Positions 16,478 through 25,733 of a DNA stretch of 64,000 nt are shown piece by piece; positions within the stretch are counted from its first letter, which is position 1, and every line of letters starts with the position of its first letter. Where the stretch lies: positions 558,001 through 622,000 of the forward strand of contig NZ_JAPLET010000015.1 in assembly GCF_026391055.1 (NCBI RefSeq), read 5' to 3'. The position numbers were made by a program, and so were the translations under genes. This stretch comes from Spirosoma sp. Its GTDB lineage: Bacteria > Bacteroidota > Bacteroidia > Cytophagales > Spirosomataceae. Below the pieces are notes generated by a model. That model saw only the letters and a program-made list of their open reading frames with translations, did not search any database and was not told the DNA's origin.

Positions 16478-18127
16478 ATGAAAAAAGTTATGCATCAGTC
16501 TGCACACGTTTTCTCCAGGAATTTGCTGCTTCTGGCCATCCTGGGTATGGTTATGGGCTGCCAGGCCATAAAAGATATTGGCAATGTCAAACCATTTGAT
16601 GGGATTGTCTATAAGCTGAACTACCAGCCCGCCAAAACGCAGGTACAGGGGCTAGTGCTGGATGCGAAAACGAACGAGCCGCTGCAAATTCCGATTAAAG
16701 TGGCTATTCTGGGCAAGGATGCTGGTCGTACAATCACCTTTGCCGGTAAAGCGCAGACTGTTTATACGGCCCCGAAAGGGGACTTGTTTATCGGGTTGAA
16801 AGGAGCAGAGCCGACTGTGTCCGCTCCGGCCGAACTACGGGTGGTTGTAAATGCCGATGGTTATGTAGCCTCCAGCATCAACCTGACACTTACTAAATCG
16901 CTGAACAATCCGTTTACCATTCGGCTGGTGAAGCTCAATGCAACGCCAGCGGGCGTAGCCGCCCAGACTGCCACCGCCACCGCTTCAACATCAGGAGCGT
17001 TAACGACCAATAAGCTTATCGAGGTAACTGTTCCAGCAGCTGCAACAGCATCGACCCTGCCAATGAGTGTTTCGCTGTCGGCAAACACAGTAATGAAAGA
17101 TGATAAAGGCCAGCCAGTGAAAGGAAGCATTACAGCTTCTGTAGTGGCTTACTCTGGTCAAAGTCAGGATGCTTTACAAACCTTTCCGGGCGGTTTATCG
17201 GCACCCGTCGTTAAAAATGCACAGGGAGCCAGTAATGTTATCGGCCGATTTGCCCCGGTAAGTTTCGTATTTATCGAGATCAGAAACAGCAGCGGACAGG
17301 TCGTATCGACCTTTAGCCAGCCGGTAACTGTGCAGATGGGTATACCTTCGGGCGTTTATAACCCGCAAACCAAACAGGCGCTAAAAAGCGGTGATGAGCT
17401 GGAGGTGTATAGCTACAACGAAAATACTGGCGACTGGACGTATGAGCGTAATGCAAGTGTTCGTCAGCAAGGAAGTTCACTGGTTGCCGATGTCCCGATC
17501 ACGCATCTATCCGGCTATGCCCTGACAACCGAACGCCCTGCCGATGGCTGTAGTCAAGTATTTAAGATTGCTAATCTTCCGGCCAATTATTCATATATAG
17601 CTGAATTGATTGTCTACGATGGTGCTAATCAGGACCATGCACTGGTTCTTGAGCGGACAGGTTCTTTGTTGGGCGATCAGTTTGCGCTGACACTCGATAA
17701 CAGTCAGCGCTATGAGGTGGCTATTCTGGACCCGTTGAGTGGTACTATAATTGGTCGTTCAGGACAGTTTACAAATGCCTGTAGTGGTGGAGCCAGTGCT
17801 GTCAGCTCCATTATTATTACACCGCCTACCGATAGAATCAACGCCCACTTTACGGTAAAGGCCGTTTGTGAAAATGGAAAGAACATTGAAGTGTATCCAA
17901 CCACAACTGTATACTACCAGGAAGCAGGGAGCAATTCGACCGATAAGGCAGGTGTAACGTTTGTCGATGGGAAAGGAACGCTGACAGGGCTGAAACCTAA
18001 TACGAACTACAACGCAATTGTTTACTACGAAGGGACTTTCTCCGAAAGCTTTAACTCCGGACCAGCCGATTCTGACCGAACCCTGATGTACGTTTTGAAG
18101 GACAACGTTAGCGTCTGTAATCAGTAA
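16478..18127 (+). CDS. large lipoprotein with carboxypeptidase-D-like domain
   Basis: A 549-residue secreted lipoprotein; the signal sequence has the lipobox MGCQ (Cys about residue 28). Residues about 45-145 form a carboxypeptidase-regulatory-like beta-sandwich (VQGLVLDAKTNEPLQIPIKVAI...), followed by a Thr/Ala-rich linker (about 155-180) and further beta-rich domains to the C-terminus. No catalytic motif is seen. It follows the beta-barrel gene by 35 bases and ends at a strong terminator, so the pair forms an operon. Likely a surface-exposed adhesive or structural lipoprotein; that is inference. Confidence 0.72.
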   Translation: MKKVMHQSAHVFSRNLLLLAILGMVMGCQAIKDIGNVKPFDGIVYKLNYQPAKTQVQGLVLDAKTNEPLQIPIKVAILGKDAGRTITFAGKAQTVYTAPKGDLFIGLKGAEPTVSAPAELRVVVNADGYVASSINLTLTKSLNNPFTIRLVKLNATPAGVAAQTATATASTSGALTTNKLIEVTVPAAATASTLPMSVSLSANTVMKDDKGQPVKGSITASVVAYSGQSQDALQTFPGGLSAPVVKNAQGASNVIGRFAPVSFVFIEIRNSSGQVVSTFSQPVTVQMGIPSGVYNPQTKQALKSGDELEVYSYNENTGDWTYERNASVRQQGSSLVADVPITHLSGYALTTERPADGCSQVFKIANLPANYSYIAELIVYDGANQDHALVLERTGSLLGDQFALTLDNSQRYEVAILDPLSGTIIGRSGQFTNACSGGASAVSSIIITPPTDRINAHFTVKAVCENGKNIEVYPTTTVYYQEAGSNSTDKAGVTFVDGKGTLTGLKPNTNYNAIVYYEGTFSESFNSGPADSDRTLMYVLKDNVSVCNQ

Positions 18128-18225
18128 TTAACCTAAGGCCGGGCTTGCTGCTGCGGACAATCTAAAGCGCTGGCTTTTTGCCAAACGACGACGCTGCTCC
18201 GGACTTTATCGTATCTGAACAGCAT

Positions 18226-18271
18226 AAAAAAACTCAACTTACTACCTTAACGGGGGGAGTTGAGTTTTTTT
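18226..18271. terminator. bidirectional terminator between convergent genes
   Basis: A perfect 14-bp inverted repeat, AAAAAAACTCAACT (18226-18239) against AGTTGAGTTTTTTT (18258-18271), places T runs on both strands. It lies between the lipoprotein gene and the convergent TonB receptor gene. Confidence 0.88.
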
Positions 18272-18298
18272 GTGCTGGTATGTTTATCTAAAGACATT

Positions 18299-20773
18299 TT
18301 AATTGAACGGCACCACCAGTTTTAGGCAAATATTCCGGCCCATGCCGTACATGCCCAGATGTCCGTTGGGCGATTGGTTGAAATACTCGAAGTACTTTAA
18401 CCGGCTAAGGTTCGACTGATACGCCACATCGAACAGGTTATTGACCTGGAATATGACGTGCAACGCGGGTTTGTCTTTGCTGACATGTAGCTGCGCATCA
18501 GCACCGGCATTGACTAGGGTGAAGCCAGCCGTAGCCGTTTCTGTATCGTTCAGCCCAAGGAAACGGTCCTGCCGGGCGTTGTGTTCAACATCCGCTTTCA
18601 GGGTAAGGTCTGACAACCACCTGCGTTTCAGCGGGAGCGTCTGGCTAATGCCAGTGGTCACGCGCAGGGGTGGAATAAACGGCAGGTACTCGCCGTTGAC
18701 GCCCGCATCCGTATATCGGCTTCCCCGGTTATAGCCATACACTACTGCCAGGCTGTTATCAAAGCTAAAGCCCCGCCACGTTGTAGGGTGCAGACTTACC
18801 TGCGTTTCCAGACCATACAATTGGGCCGATGACTGCTGGTACTGGTACGTTTTGTTGCCCGGAACAATCACCACCGGCTCGCCCTGCGCATCGACCAATT
18901 GCGTCAGGGATATGTAATTCTGGATAAAGTTGTTGAATACGCTGACGCCGAAATTGATGTCGGGGAAGGTAGCGGTGAGGCCAATGTCCTGCTGTAAGCT
19001 GAATTCCGGATTGAAATTTCGGTTGCCGATGTATACGATACGCGCACCGGGATCAAGACCGTTGGAGGCAATTTCCGTAATGCTCGGCGCGCGGTATCCA
19101 CGGGCAATATTTGCTTTCAGCGCCAGTCTCTCCGAGAACTCATAGGTCACCCCCATACTCATGGAAATACCCGTGAACGACTGTTTCAAGCTGGGAAATT
19201 GAAGGGTGGCTCCGGCAGTATCTGGTAAAAAAGCGCGTTTGTCGAAGCCGGTTTTTGGGTCGACGCCTACGTAAAAATCATCGCCGGTCAGGTGGCGGTT
19301 GTCGTAGCGAAGGCCACCGCTCAGGGTGAGTTTGTCAGCCTGGTATTTCAGAAAGACGAACGTGCCGACATCGAAGAGTTTATAGTCCGGAATTGGGAAG
19401 GCCGTACCGTTCTTATTCTTGTTGGATTGAGCCATCCCGTTTACGCCCACTGTTGTTGCCAGTCGCCCTACGTTCGGCAGGTTGTACCGTACGCCATAGT
19501 TCAGGGTGTTTAGGCGGACGTACAACCCCGGCTGGTTGGGTTGAGTGGGATGGTTGAACTCCCGCCGAACATTCTGCTGAAACGCCAGCAATACGTCCAG
19601 TTCGCCATTGCCGATCTGGTAATGATTATTCGTGTGCAGCCGGTAATGCTGAATATGCTGAATCAACGGGCTAAGCCGATAGGACGATAACTCGCTGGCA
19701 GGCACGATGGGTCGGTTCTTGATGTTGTCCAGGTCCGATTCGAACACCTGACGGGTGAACTGGCGGCTCAGCGAGTCGCGGCTTCCGTCGGGAATACCCT
19801 GCAAATTGTCGTAGAGCGAAGCCCCGAAACGCGAATAGCCCTGGTGGCCCGAATAGCCCAGCATGGTGGTGAGCGTTCGTTCCGAAAAGCCGGTGTTGTA
19901 CACCCGGCCGTCAACTTTATTCTGGTAGTTAGTAGCCGCCCGTATGGACCCGCGCATATTCCAGGCCCAGCGCGACCCACCGGAGGCCAGACTGATTGAT
20001 TCGCCCAGGAGCCGGTTGTTCGACTGGTATTCGGTCACGACACCTACTTTCAGCTTGCCTTCGGTGTCTTTTGGATAGATCGGCATCATGCTCACAACAC
20101 CCGCCAGGGCGTCGGAACCGTACATCAGGCTGGCCGGGCCTTTGATGACCTCGGCCCGGTCGATGTGGTAATTGTCAACTTCAACGCCGTGCTCATCTCC
20201 CCATTGCTGGCCCTCCTGCCGAACTCCATCGTAGAGCGTCAGTACGCGGTTGTAGCCCAATCCTCGAATGAAGGGTTTGGAAATATTGGGGCCGGTTTTC
20301 ACGGCTGTTAGTCCGGGCGCGTTTTTCACCAGTACGTCGATGATGTTGCTGCTGGTTGTACTCTCAATGGCGCGTCGCGAGATGGCCAGAATAGCCACCG
20401 GGTTCTGTTTCATGAGCGTTCCCCGCGTTACGCCCGTTACCACCACTTCATTCAGGGCGTTAACGATGGGTAGTAGCGTTACGTCATATACGTCGGTGCC
20501 AGGGCTGATCTGTACCGTATCGGATTTGAAGCCGACGCAGGAAATAATCAGGTTGCGCACCATTGAATCGGCTTTGATGGACAACGAATATTGCCCACGA
20601 GCGTCGGTGATAGCGCCTTTGTTTTGCCCAATCAGATTGATGGTGCCGAAGGGAACAGGTTTTCGGCTGTCGGCGTCGGTTACCGAGCCACGAATAACTC
20701 GGTTTGGCGCGGGTTGTGTATACGCCAGTTTGCCGGTTAGCGCAAGGCTAATCAGTACTAAAAATGATTTCAT
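18299..20773 (-). CDS. TonB-dependent receptor with carboxypeptidase-D-like N-domain
   Basis: An 824-residue outer-membrane receptor. Signal peptide 1-19, a carboxypeptidase-regulatory-like domain (about 24-110; VIRGSVTDADSRKPVPFGTINL), a plug domain with NEVVVTGV (TonB-box-like region, about 111) and IDRAEVIKGPASLMYGSDALAGVV (about 215), then a 22-strand-type barrel ending in the terminal aromatic segment ICLKLVVPFN. The upstream gene on the same strand encodes a His-rich small membrane protein. The plug loop GQQWGDEHGVEVDNYHID carries His and acidic residues; a divalent metal or metal-chelate ligand is possible but unproven. Confidence 0.9.
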   Translation of the reverse strand: MKSFLVLISLALTGKLAYTQPAPNRVIRGSVTDADSRKPVPFGTINLIGQNKGAITDARGQYSLSIKADSMVRNLIISCVGFKSDTVQISPGTDVYDVTLLPIVNALNEVVVTGVTRGTLMKQNPVAILAISRRAIESTTSSNIIDVLVKNAPGLTAVKTGPNISKPFIRGLGYNRVLTLYDGVRQEGQQWGDEHGVEVDNYHIDRAEVIKGPASLMYGSDALAGVVSMMPIYPKDTEGKLKVGVVTEYQSNNRLLGESISLASGGSRWAWNMRGSIRAATNYQNKVDGRVYNTGFSERTLTTMLGYSGHQGYSRFGASLYDNLQGIPDGSRDSLSRQFTRQVFESDLDNIKNRPIVPASELSSYRLSPLIQHIQHYRLHTNNHYQIGNGELDVLLAFQQNVRREFNHPTQPNQPGLYVRLNTLNYGVRYNLPNVGRLATTVGVNGMAQSNKNKNGTAFPIPDYKLFDVGTFVFLKYQADKLTLSGGLRYDNRHLTGDDFYVGVDPKTGFDKRAFLPDTAGATLQFPSLKQSFTGISMSMGVTYEFSERLALKANIARGYRAPSITEIASNGLDPGARIVYIGNRNFNPEFSLQQDIGLTATFPDINFGVSVFNNFIQNYISLTQLVDAQGEPVVIVPGNKTYQYQQSSAQLYGLETQVSLHPTTWRGFSFDNSLAVVYGYNRGSRYTDAGVNGEYLPFIPPLRVTTGISQTLPLKRRWLSDLTLKADVEHNARQDRFLGLNDTETATAGFTLVNAGADAQLHVSKDKPALHVIFQVNNLFDVAYQSNLSRLKYFEYFNQSPNGHLGMYGMGRNICLKLVVPFN

Positions 20774-20857
20774 TCAGGGTGTTGCGTTTGGTTGAGTACT
20801 CCAATGGAATACAGCAAAAATCACCGACAGGAAAATCGATGTATGCTAATCAGGAAG

Positions 20858-21226
20858 TTACCAAACGATGGGAGGGCCCCGGTGGGAGAAGCAGAAGAAA
20901 CGAAGGCTAGAACGAAATGTCTGAAATCGATCCCAGAAAACAGATTGTTGCTGGCTGCGCAGTAGAAAGAGAAACGCAAAAAAAGCACTGACAACAACGG
21001 GCAGATGAGCGGCCAGGTCGAGCAGTAAAATCTCCTGGGCCGTGTGCGTATTCGGTAAAATCGGCCCTTTGCCGAACGGCCAGTAAGGGTGAGCGTGGAC
21101 AATCAGCCGACCATCAGACAACCGGTGCGCATGGCGAAACACCACGCCGTTGAGCCATATGGTCAGGAACAGACCAAATAGCAAACGGGCTACGCGAAAC
21201 CGATGAGCATGGAGCCACTCGATCAT
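20858..21226 (-). CDS. His-rich small membrane protein upstream of TonB receptor
   Basis: A 122-residue protein with hydrophobic helices around 13-30 and 68-90 and an unusually His-rich stretch between them (FRHAHRLSDGRLIVHAHPY...NTHT). It lies 84 bases upstream of the TonB receptor on the same strand and has an exact TAnnTTTG box 44 bases before its ATG, so the two are likely an operon. Clustered His in a periplasm-facing loop suggests metal binding (for example Zn or Ni); no named family is recognised. Confidence that it is a real gene is good because of promoter, codon use and context. Confidence 0.65.
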   Translation of the reverse strand: MIEWLHAHRFRVARLLFGLFLTIWLNGVVFRHAHRLSDGRLIVHAHPYWPFGKGPILPNTHTAQEILLLDLAAHLPVVVSAFFAFLFLLRSQQQSVFWDRFQTFRSSLRFFCFSHRGPPIVW

Positions 21227-21269
21227 CTCTGTGCTGACGGGGTGTTAATCAGGGTGTCAAACTTTCGAT

Positions 21270-21277
21270 CAAATATA
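21270..21277 (-). promoter_or_regulatory. -7 box (TATATTTG) for the His-rich protein/TonB receptor operon
   Basis: Minus-strand TATATTTG lies 44 bases before the ATG at 21226 and is the only exact consensus -7 element in this spacer. No TTTG at the -33 position. Confidence 0.55.
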
Positions 21278-21311
21278 CACGCAACAGCCTCATCTGGATT
21301 TAGATTTCCCT

Positions 21312-21344
21312 AAAAAAAAGCGGCCAATTGAGTTTGTGGCCGCT
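21312..21344 (-). terminator. terminator of tryptophan 2,3-dioxygenase gene
   Basis: Stem AGCGGCCA (21319-21326) pairs with TGGCCGCT (21337-21344) around a ten-base loop, and on the minus strand runs into eight T. It lies 30 bases after the dioxygenase stop. Confidence 0.82.
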
Positions 21345-21373
21345 GGGGAAAATGTAAGAAATGCGTTGTCTGC

Positions 21374-22306
21374 TTAGTTTGAGCCGGGTACTGAAAGCGT
21401 TTGCCCCCAGGATGCCCGTTCCGCATCGGTCCATAAGTCCGGGAAAAAGATGATCAGTTGCTTCTGGGGCGGCAGATATGATTGCCAGTTGGTGCCACCC
21501 GTTGCCTGAATATCCTGCGGCTCCTTATGCAGATACTGCACCGCCGACCGCAGATGCGCCAGTTTCCAGCGAACGTTGACCCGCCAGTCGTACTCGCGCA
21601 GAGCCGCTGCCAGTTCAGCGCTGCTTTCACCTGCAGCAGCCAGGGACCGGTAGCGTTGATACAGATTTTTGGCTTCGTACTCTTCGGCTAAGCGGACAAG
21701 CTGCGCCCGGTAATGATGATCGAACTGGCGGAGGGTCAGCGTTTTTTTTCGGGTGGCGAGTTCGGTAACGCCCTGCTTCCAGTAAATAAATTCGTATAGG
21801 CCTGGGCTATAGGCCGGTTCCGATGGAGCGCCGGTTAGCAGGCTTCGAAAATCGGTCGATACGATTTCAATTTGCCGAAACTGCACCGACTGAAAGCCGC
21901 TCGACGGCAACAGCGCCATCCGGAATTTAAGAAACTGCTCGCGTTCCATGCCCATGATCATCACGCTGAATGACTCTTCCAGCAAGGCAAAATACCGGTT
22001 AATACGCTGCATCCGCGCCAGAAAGAAGGCGTCAGTAAGCGGTTCGGCATGGGAAATCTGGTCAATTTCGTGCAGAATCAGTTTAAAGTACAGCTCCGTA
22101 ATCTGGTGATAGGTCACGAAGATCAGCTCATCGGGATAGGCTGTTTTCGGGTTTTGGAGCGACAGCAGGGTTTCGAGGTGAATGTAATCCCAGTAAGTCA
22201 GGTAATCGGCCTGGAGCAGTCCCTCGAGGTAAGACGTCATGTCCTGCCCCATAGCGGCAAATTTCTGCTCCAGTTGGTTAAGCTTGTCGGTGAGTGATTC
22301 GTGCAT
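21374..22306 (-). CDS. kynA: tryptophan 2,3-dioxygenase
   Basis: Heme enzyme that opens the indole ring of L-tryptophan to N-formylkynurenine, the first step of the kynurenine route. With the ATG at 22306 (MHESLTDKLNQLEQKF) the protein has 310 residues. The family core is clear: ADYLTYWDYIHLETLLSLQ near 35-55, FVTYHQITELYFKLILHEID (with the substrate-site His, about 70-88), SGFQSVQFRQIE and the C-terminal heme-ligand region WKLAHLRSAVQYL..TGGTNW. The extra 32 upstream codons to 22402 look non-coding. No other kynurenine genes are adjacent; the divergent neighbour is an SDR. Confidence 0.9.
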   Translation of the reverse strand: MHESLTDKLNQLEQKFAAMGQDMTSYLEGLLQADYLTYWDYIHLETLLSLQNPKTAYPDELIFVTYHQITELYFKLILHEIDQISHAEPLTDAFFLARMQRINRYFALLEESFSVMIMGMEREQFLKFRMALLPSSGFQSVQFRQIEIVSTDFRSLLTGAPSEPAYSPGLYEFIYWKQGVTELATRKKTLTLRQFDHHYRAQLVRLAEEYEAKNLYQRYRSLAAAGESSAELAAALREYDWRVNVRWKLAHLRSAVQYLHKEPQDIQATGGTNWQSYLPPQKQLIIFFPDLWTDAERASWGQTLSVPGSN

Positions 22307-22354
22307 GAAGGTGTTGTTTGGAATAGGGTGTAAATGTCGCACCGGGAAAACTTC

Positions 22355-22388
22355 TTTGCGAACTTTGATCGAACCTTTGCGACCTTTG
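22355..22388 (+). promoter_or_regulatory. promoter for the SDR gene (TTTG ... GACCTTTG)
   Basis: TTTG at 22355-22358 and GACCTTTG at 22381-22388 are separated by 22 bases, close to the -33/-7 layout of Bacteroidota; two further TTTG motifs lie between. The ATG is at 22423. The -7 match is imperfect at its first base. Confidence 0.42.
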
Positions 22389-22422
22389 CAGGTATTCGCC
22401 AAAATGGCTCAACAGAATTACG

Positions 22423-23145
22423 ATGACTATAGAAAATAAAACCATTATTATTTCGGGGGCGTCGCGCGGTATTGGTCGGGCAACGGCCTTGCTGCTGGCT
22501 CAACATGGTGCGAATGTGGTGGTTACCGCTCGTAGTGCCGATGACCTGAAGCAACTCGAAAAAGATGCCGCCGAGGGGCACGTCCGGGGTAAAGTCGTTG
22601 CCGTTGCTGGTGACGTAGCCAGCGAATCCGATATGGCAGCTGTGGTAAAAACGGCGCTGGATCAGTTTGGTCGGATCGACGTCGTGATCAATAATGCGGG
22701 CTACGGCGTTTTCAAAAACGTCGATGAAATTACCGTCGAGGAATGGGATGCCCTCATGGCTACCAACGTAAAAGGTACGTTTGTACTAACCAAAGCCGCC
22801 TTGCCCACGTTGAAAGCACAGGGATCAGGCCATATTGTTGTCGTAGCCTCGGACGTCGCCAAGCGTACTTTTGCCGGTGGCTCGCTGTATACCGCCAGCA
22901 AATACGCGCAGGAAGCCTTTATGGGTGCGCTTCGCAAAGAAGTGCGCTCGTTCGGCATCAAAGTGACGGGCGTGTACTCGGGCCTTGTCGACTCGCATTT
23001 TCACGAGAAAGGCCACGGTCACGAAACATCGAAAGGCTGGCTGCAAAGCGAAGACATGGCCGAGTCGATGCTCTTCATCGTGAGCCGTCCCGCCCACGTT
23101 GTGATCGACGAGTTCATGGTGCACCCGCTGGTGCAGGAGTATTGA
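22423..23145 (+). CDS. short-chain dehydrogenase/reductase (SDR)
   Basis: A 240-residue NAD(P)-dependent oxidoreductase with the Rossmann motif SGASRGIGRA (11-20), NNAG (90-93) and a classical Ser143-Tyr156-Lys160 triad (VASDVA ... YTASK). The basic residue following the glycine motif and Arg37 in TARSADD suggest NADP preference. It is of the size and type of general 3-ketoacyl or 3-oxoacyl reductases; the substrate is not deducible. It is divergent from tryptophan 2,3-dioxygenase and ends at a strong bidirectional hairpin. Confidence 0.87.
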   Translation: MTIENKTIIISGASRGIGRATALLLAQHGANVVVTARSADDLKQLEKDAAEGHVRGKVVAVAGDVASESDMAAVVKTALDQFGRIDVVINNAGYGVFKNVDEITVEEWDALMATNVKGTFVLTKAALPTLKAQGSGHIVVVASDVAKRTFAGGSLYTASKYAQEAFMGALRKEVRSFGIKVTGVYSGLVDSHFHEKGHGHETSKGWLQSEDMAESMLFIVSRPAHVVIDEFMVHPLVQEY

Positions 23146-23155
23146 TTTGAGGGAG

Positions 23156-23207
23156 AAAAGGGGAGGTGTGGGACGAAGGGGAACTTCATCGCACTCCTCC
23201 CTTTTTT
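23156..23207. terminator. bidirectional terminator between SDR and TPR-NTPase genes
   Basis: AAAAGGGGAGG-GTG (23156-23170) pairs with CAC-CCTCCCTTTT (from 23192), followed by six T on the plus strand and A run on the other side. Both flanking genes end here. Confidence 0.72.
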
Positions 23208-23210
23208 GCA

Positions 23211-25733
23211 TTATTGGGCTTGCCTTTTTAAGATTTCCCGCTCAAAAAATTCGCGCTGCTCTTTTGGTAGTTCGTAAAGGGCTTTTTCTTCCTTGCCAAA
23301 CACCACCCGGCGATAGGTACTGACGTAGGTCGAAATAATCTCAAATCCAGCGCGTCCTTGTAGCCAGGTTTCTAGGTCGATGAGTTCGGGTTCGGTGGCG
23401 GTTTGAGTTTGGAGGTAACTTATGACTGTTTCTCCTAAGTTTTTAGTAGCATCATTATCTATCGTTTCTATATTGATAGCTTTTTCGTAGGCTTTAATGG
23501 CTTCAATGTAAGCTCCTAATTTTACATAAGTGCTCCCTAAATTATTCCAAGCTGTGTGTTTATCTGGCTTTACGGAAATTGCCTTTAAATAACAGTTAAC
23601 CGCCTGCTTATAGTCACCCTGTTGGGTAAATGTATTCCCTAAATTATACCATGCCGCATCATCTAATGCATTGATTTTAAGTGCTTGCTGATAGGCAACT
23701 ATCGCTTGGCCGTGATTGCCCATATCATCGTAAGTAACGCCTAAGTTGCACCATGCGGCATCGTTGTTTGGCTTTATTTCAATTGTTTTTTTGTAAGCAG
23801 TAATAGCTTGCTCATACTGGGCTTGCTTATAGTATGAGATTCCTAAATTGTACCAAGCCTCGTATTTGTCTGGCTTTAACTCAATGGCTTTCTGATAAGC
23901 TATAATTGCCTCAAAATCCTCACCCAAATTACTATAGCTAACTCCTAAGTTATACCAAGCTGAGTCGCTCGGTTTAAGGTCGATAGACTTTTGAAAAGCA
24001 TAAACAGCTTGTTCGTACTGGTCTTGCTTTCCATAGGCACTTCCCAGATTATACCAAGTCCACACGAAGTCTGGCTTTATCTGAATTGCCTGTGAGTAAA
24101 CCTTGATGGCTTCATCATAATCGTCTTGATCAAAGTATGCATTACCTAAAAAATACCAAGCCCATTCAAAATCTGGCTTTATTCGAATTGCATGTAAGTA
24201 AGCTTCAATAGCTTGAGTATATTCATTGCATTTAGCATATGCGTAGCCTAATCCATTCCAAGCTATTTCAGAGTTAGATTTCATCTGAATTGCGTTTTGA
24301 AAAGCTTCAATAGCTAAAATATAATTACCTTGTTTGATGTGATTGTTACCAAATTCAATTTGCTCCTGAATTTTTATCGATATATCCTTATGAACACTCC
24401 CCAACTCCTCCTGCACCTTCAAGGCCCGCTCACGAGCCTCTATCTCATAATATAATTTCTGCTTTTTCAGCGGTTCGACTTCGGTTTGATATAGACTTTC
24501 AAAGCGGAATTTTTGACTTTTAATCTCATCATGAGAATAATACAGTGCCAGAAAATCAATAAACAAGGCGGTAACACCTTCACGCTGTTCACCAATCTCG
24601 ATGGCAATACGTAACAGCGGCTCCGATACATCGTAGAGTTTGTTGCGTTTGTCCGTCGGGTCGGGTAGGGCGTCAATTAGGTGTTGGCGTTGGAGTTCAC
24701 TGAGTTGCTTGGTGAGGGATGTGGTGGCGATGAAGCAGTTTTTGCCGATGTCGGTGCCTTTTTGCGGGATTTTTGCCAGTGCCAGATAGTATAGGATTTT
24801 CTGCTGCTGGGCGGGTAAAAACCGGATGAACGTCTCGTAATAGGGCTTGAGATCGTTCATGGTTTTCATAAAAATTACGGAGAGGTCGGCTAAGCTATCC
24901 GCTTTTAAAAACTCATAGAACGTAACCAGAAGCCGGTGGTTTCCTTTTACTAACTCATGAATTGCCCGCACTTGCGCCTGTCCTTTTCCGGCCAGATGCT
25001 CAATCATGGTCGCATTATTCTCAATCTGAGCAAGGCTTCTTAATAACTCCAGCGACTCCTCATAGGTAAGTTTTTTAAGCGTGATTGTGGAGAAGAAACC
25101 GTAAAATGGACGGTCTTCGCGGCCCAGGTCAGGGCTGGTAGCCTGAGAGGTTGCTATAATGCTGATTCGGTTATGCCTGTAAAGCCAGGCCCGTAGTTTC
25201 GATTGTCCCTCTTTATTTAACGCTTCCAGGATGGAGTCAAAATTTTCGCTTAAAATCAGTAGAGGCTTGTCGCCAACATAGTCGCTGATAATGGTTTCGG
25301 CTACATACTCCTGGCGGCTTTCGGGGGTCTCGCGCAGGATGTTCAGTTGGGTTTCCAACGTTGCCCGGTCTGCATCATACCAGCGCATAAACGCGTTGAT
25401 GACGCGAATCAGGAAGTCGAGATAGCCAGAAATACCATATTCTTCCTCGGCAAAGTAAGAGACAACAATGGCCCGTGATTGCACAAGATCATTTACCCGG
25501 TAATACAAGACCCGAAGCATGTGCGTTTTGCCTGCACCGCGAGGTCCTATAATGAACACCTGATGGTTTACGCCGTTTTGTGCAATTTCCCGTACATACT
25601 GCTCCAGTAAACTTACCGTCTTCTGGCGGCCTATCAGCATTTTTTCCAGAATGTCGGGCTTAACGTTTTTAGCGCCAAAACTCAGAAATGTACTGATGCC
25701 TTTGTTTCCTATGCTTTGTTGAGTTTCCACCAC
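23211..25733 (-). CDS. P-loop NTPase with winged helix and about nine TPRs
   Basis: An 840-residue soluble protein. Residues about 30-290 form an Orc/Cdc6- or STAND-like NTPase: GRQKTV (35-40), Walker A GPRGAGKT (63-70), a Walker B-like PLLILSENFD (157-166). A winged-helix-type segment follows (about 305-400; GTDIGKNCFIATTSLTKQLSELQRQHLI). From about 455 to 770 there are nine consecutive TPRs of 34 residues, most starting AWYNLG and ending (I)xIKPD. This layout of NTPase, winged helix and superstructure repeats is typical of signal-transducing STAND ATPases. It overlaps the 3' end of the upstream NTPase gene by 25 bases, and both are AT-rich against neighbours. Role unknown; defence or stress signalling is inference. 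Confidence 0.82.
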   Translation of the reverse strand: MVETQQSIGNKGISTFLSFGAKNVKPDILEKMLIGRQKTVSLLEQYVREIAQNGVNHQVFIIGPRGAGKTHMLRVLYYRVNDLVQSRAIVVSYFAEEEYGISGYLDFLIRVINAFMRWYDADRATLETQLNILRETPESRQEYVAETIISDYVGDKPLLILSENFDSILEALNKEGQSKLRAWLYRHNRISIIATSQATSPDLGREDRPFYGFFSTITLKKLTYEESLELLRSLAQIENNATMIEHLAGKGQAQVRAIHELVKGNHRLLVTFYEFLKADSLADLSVIFMKTMNDLKPYYETFIRFLPAQQQKILYYLALAKIPQKGTDIGKNCFIATTSLTKQLSELQRQHLIDALPDPTDKRNKLYDVSEPLLRIAIEIGEQREGVTALFIDFLALYYSHDEIKSQKFRFESLYQTEVEPLKKQKLYYEIEARERALKVQEELGSVHKDISIKIQEQIEFGNNHIKQGNYILAIEAFQNAIQMKSNSEIAWNGLGYAYAKCNEYTQAIEAYLHAIRIKPDFEWAWYFLGNAYFDQDDYDEAIKVYSQAIQIKPDFVWTWYNLGSAYGKQDQYEQAVYAFQKSIDLKPSDSAWYNLGVSYSNLGEDFEAIIAYQKAIELKPDKYEAWYNLGISYYKQAQYEQAITAYKKTIEIKPNNDAAWCNLGVTYDDMGNHGQAIVAYQQALKINALDDAAWYNLGNTFTQQGDYKQAVNCYLKAISVKPDKHTAWNNLGSTYVKLGAYIEAIKAYEKAINIETIDNDATKNLGETVISYLQTQTATEPELIDLETWLQGRAGFEIISTYVSTYRRVVFGKEEKALYELPKEQREFFEREILKRQAQ

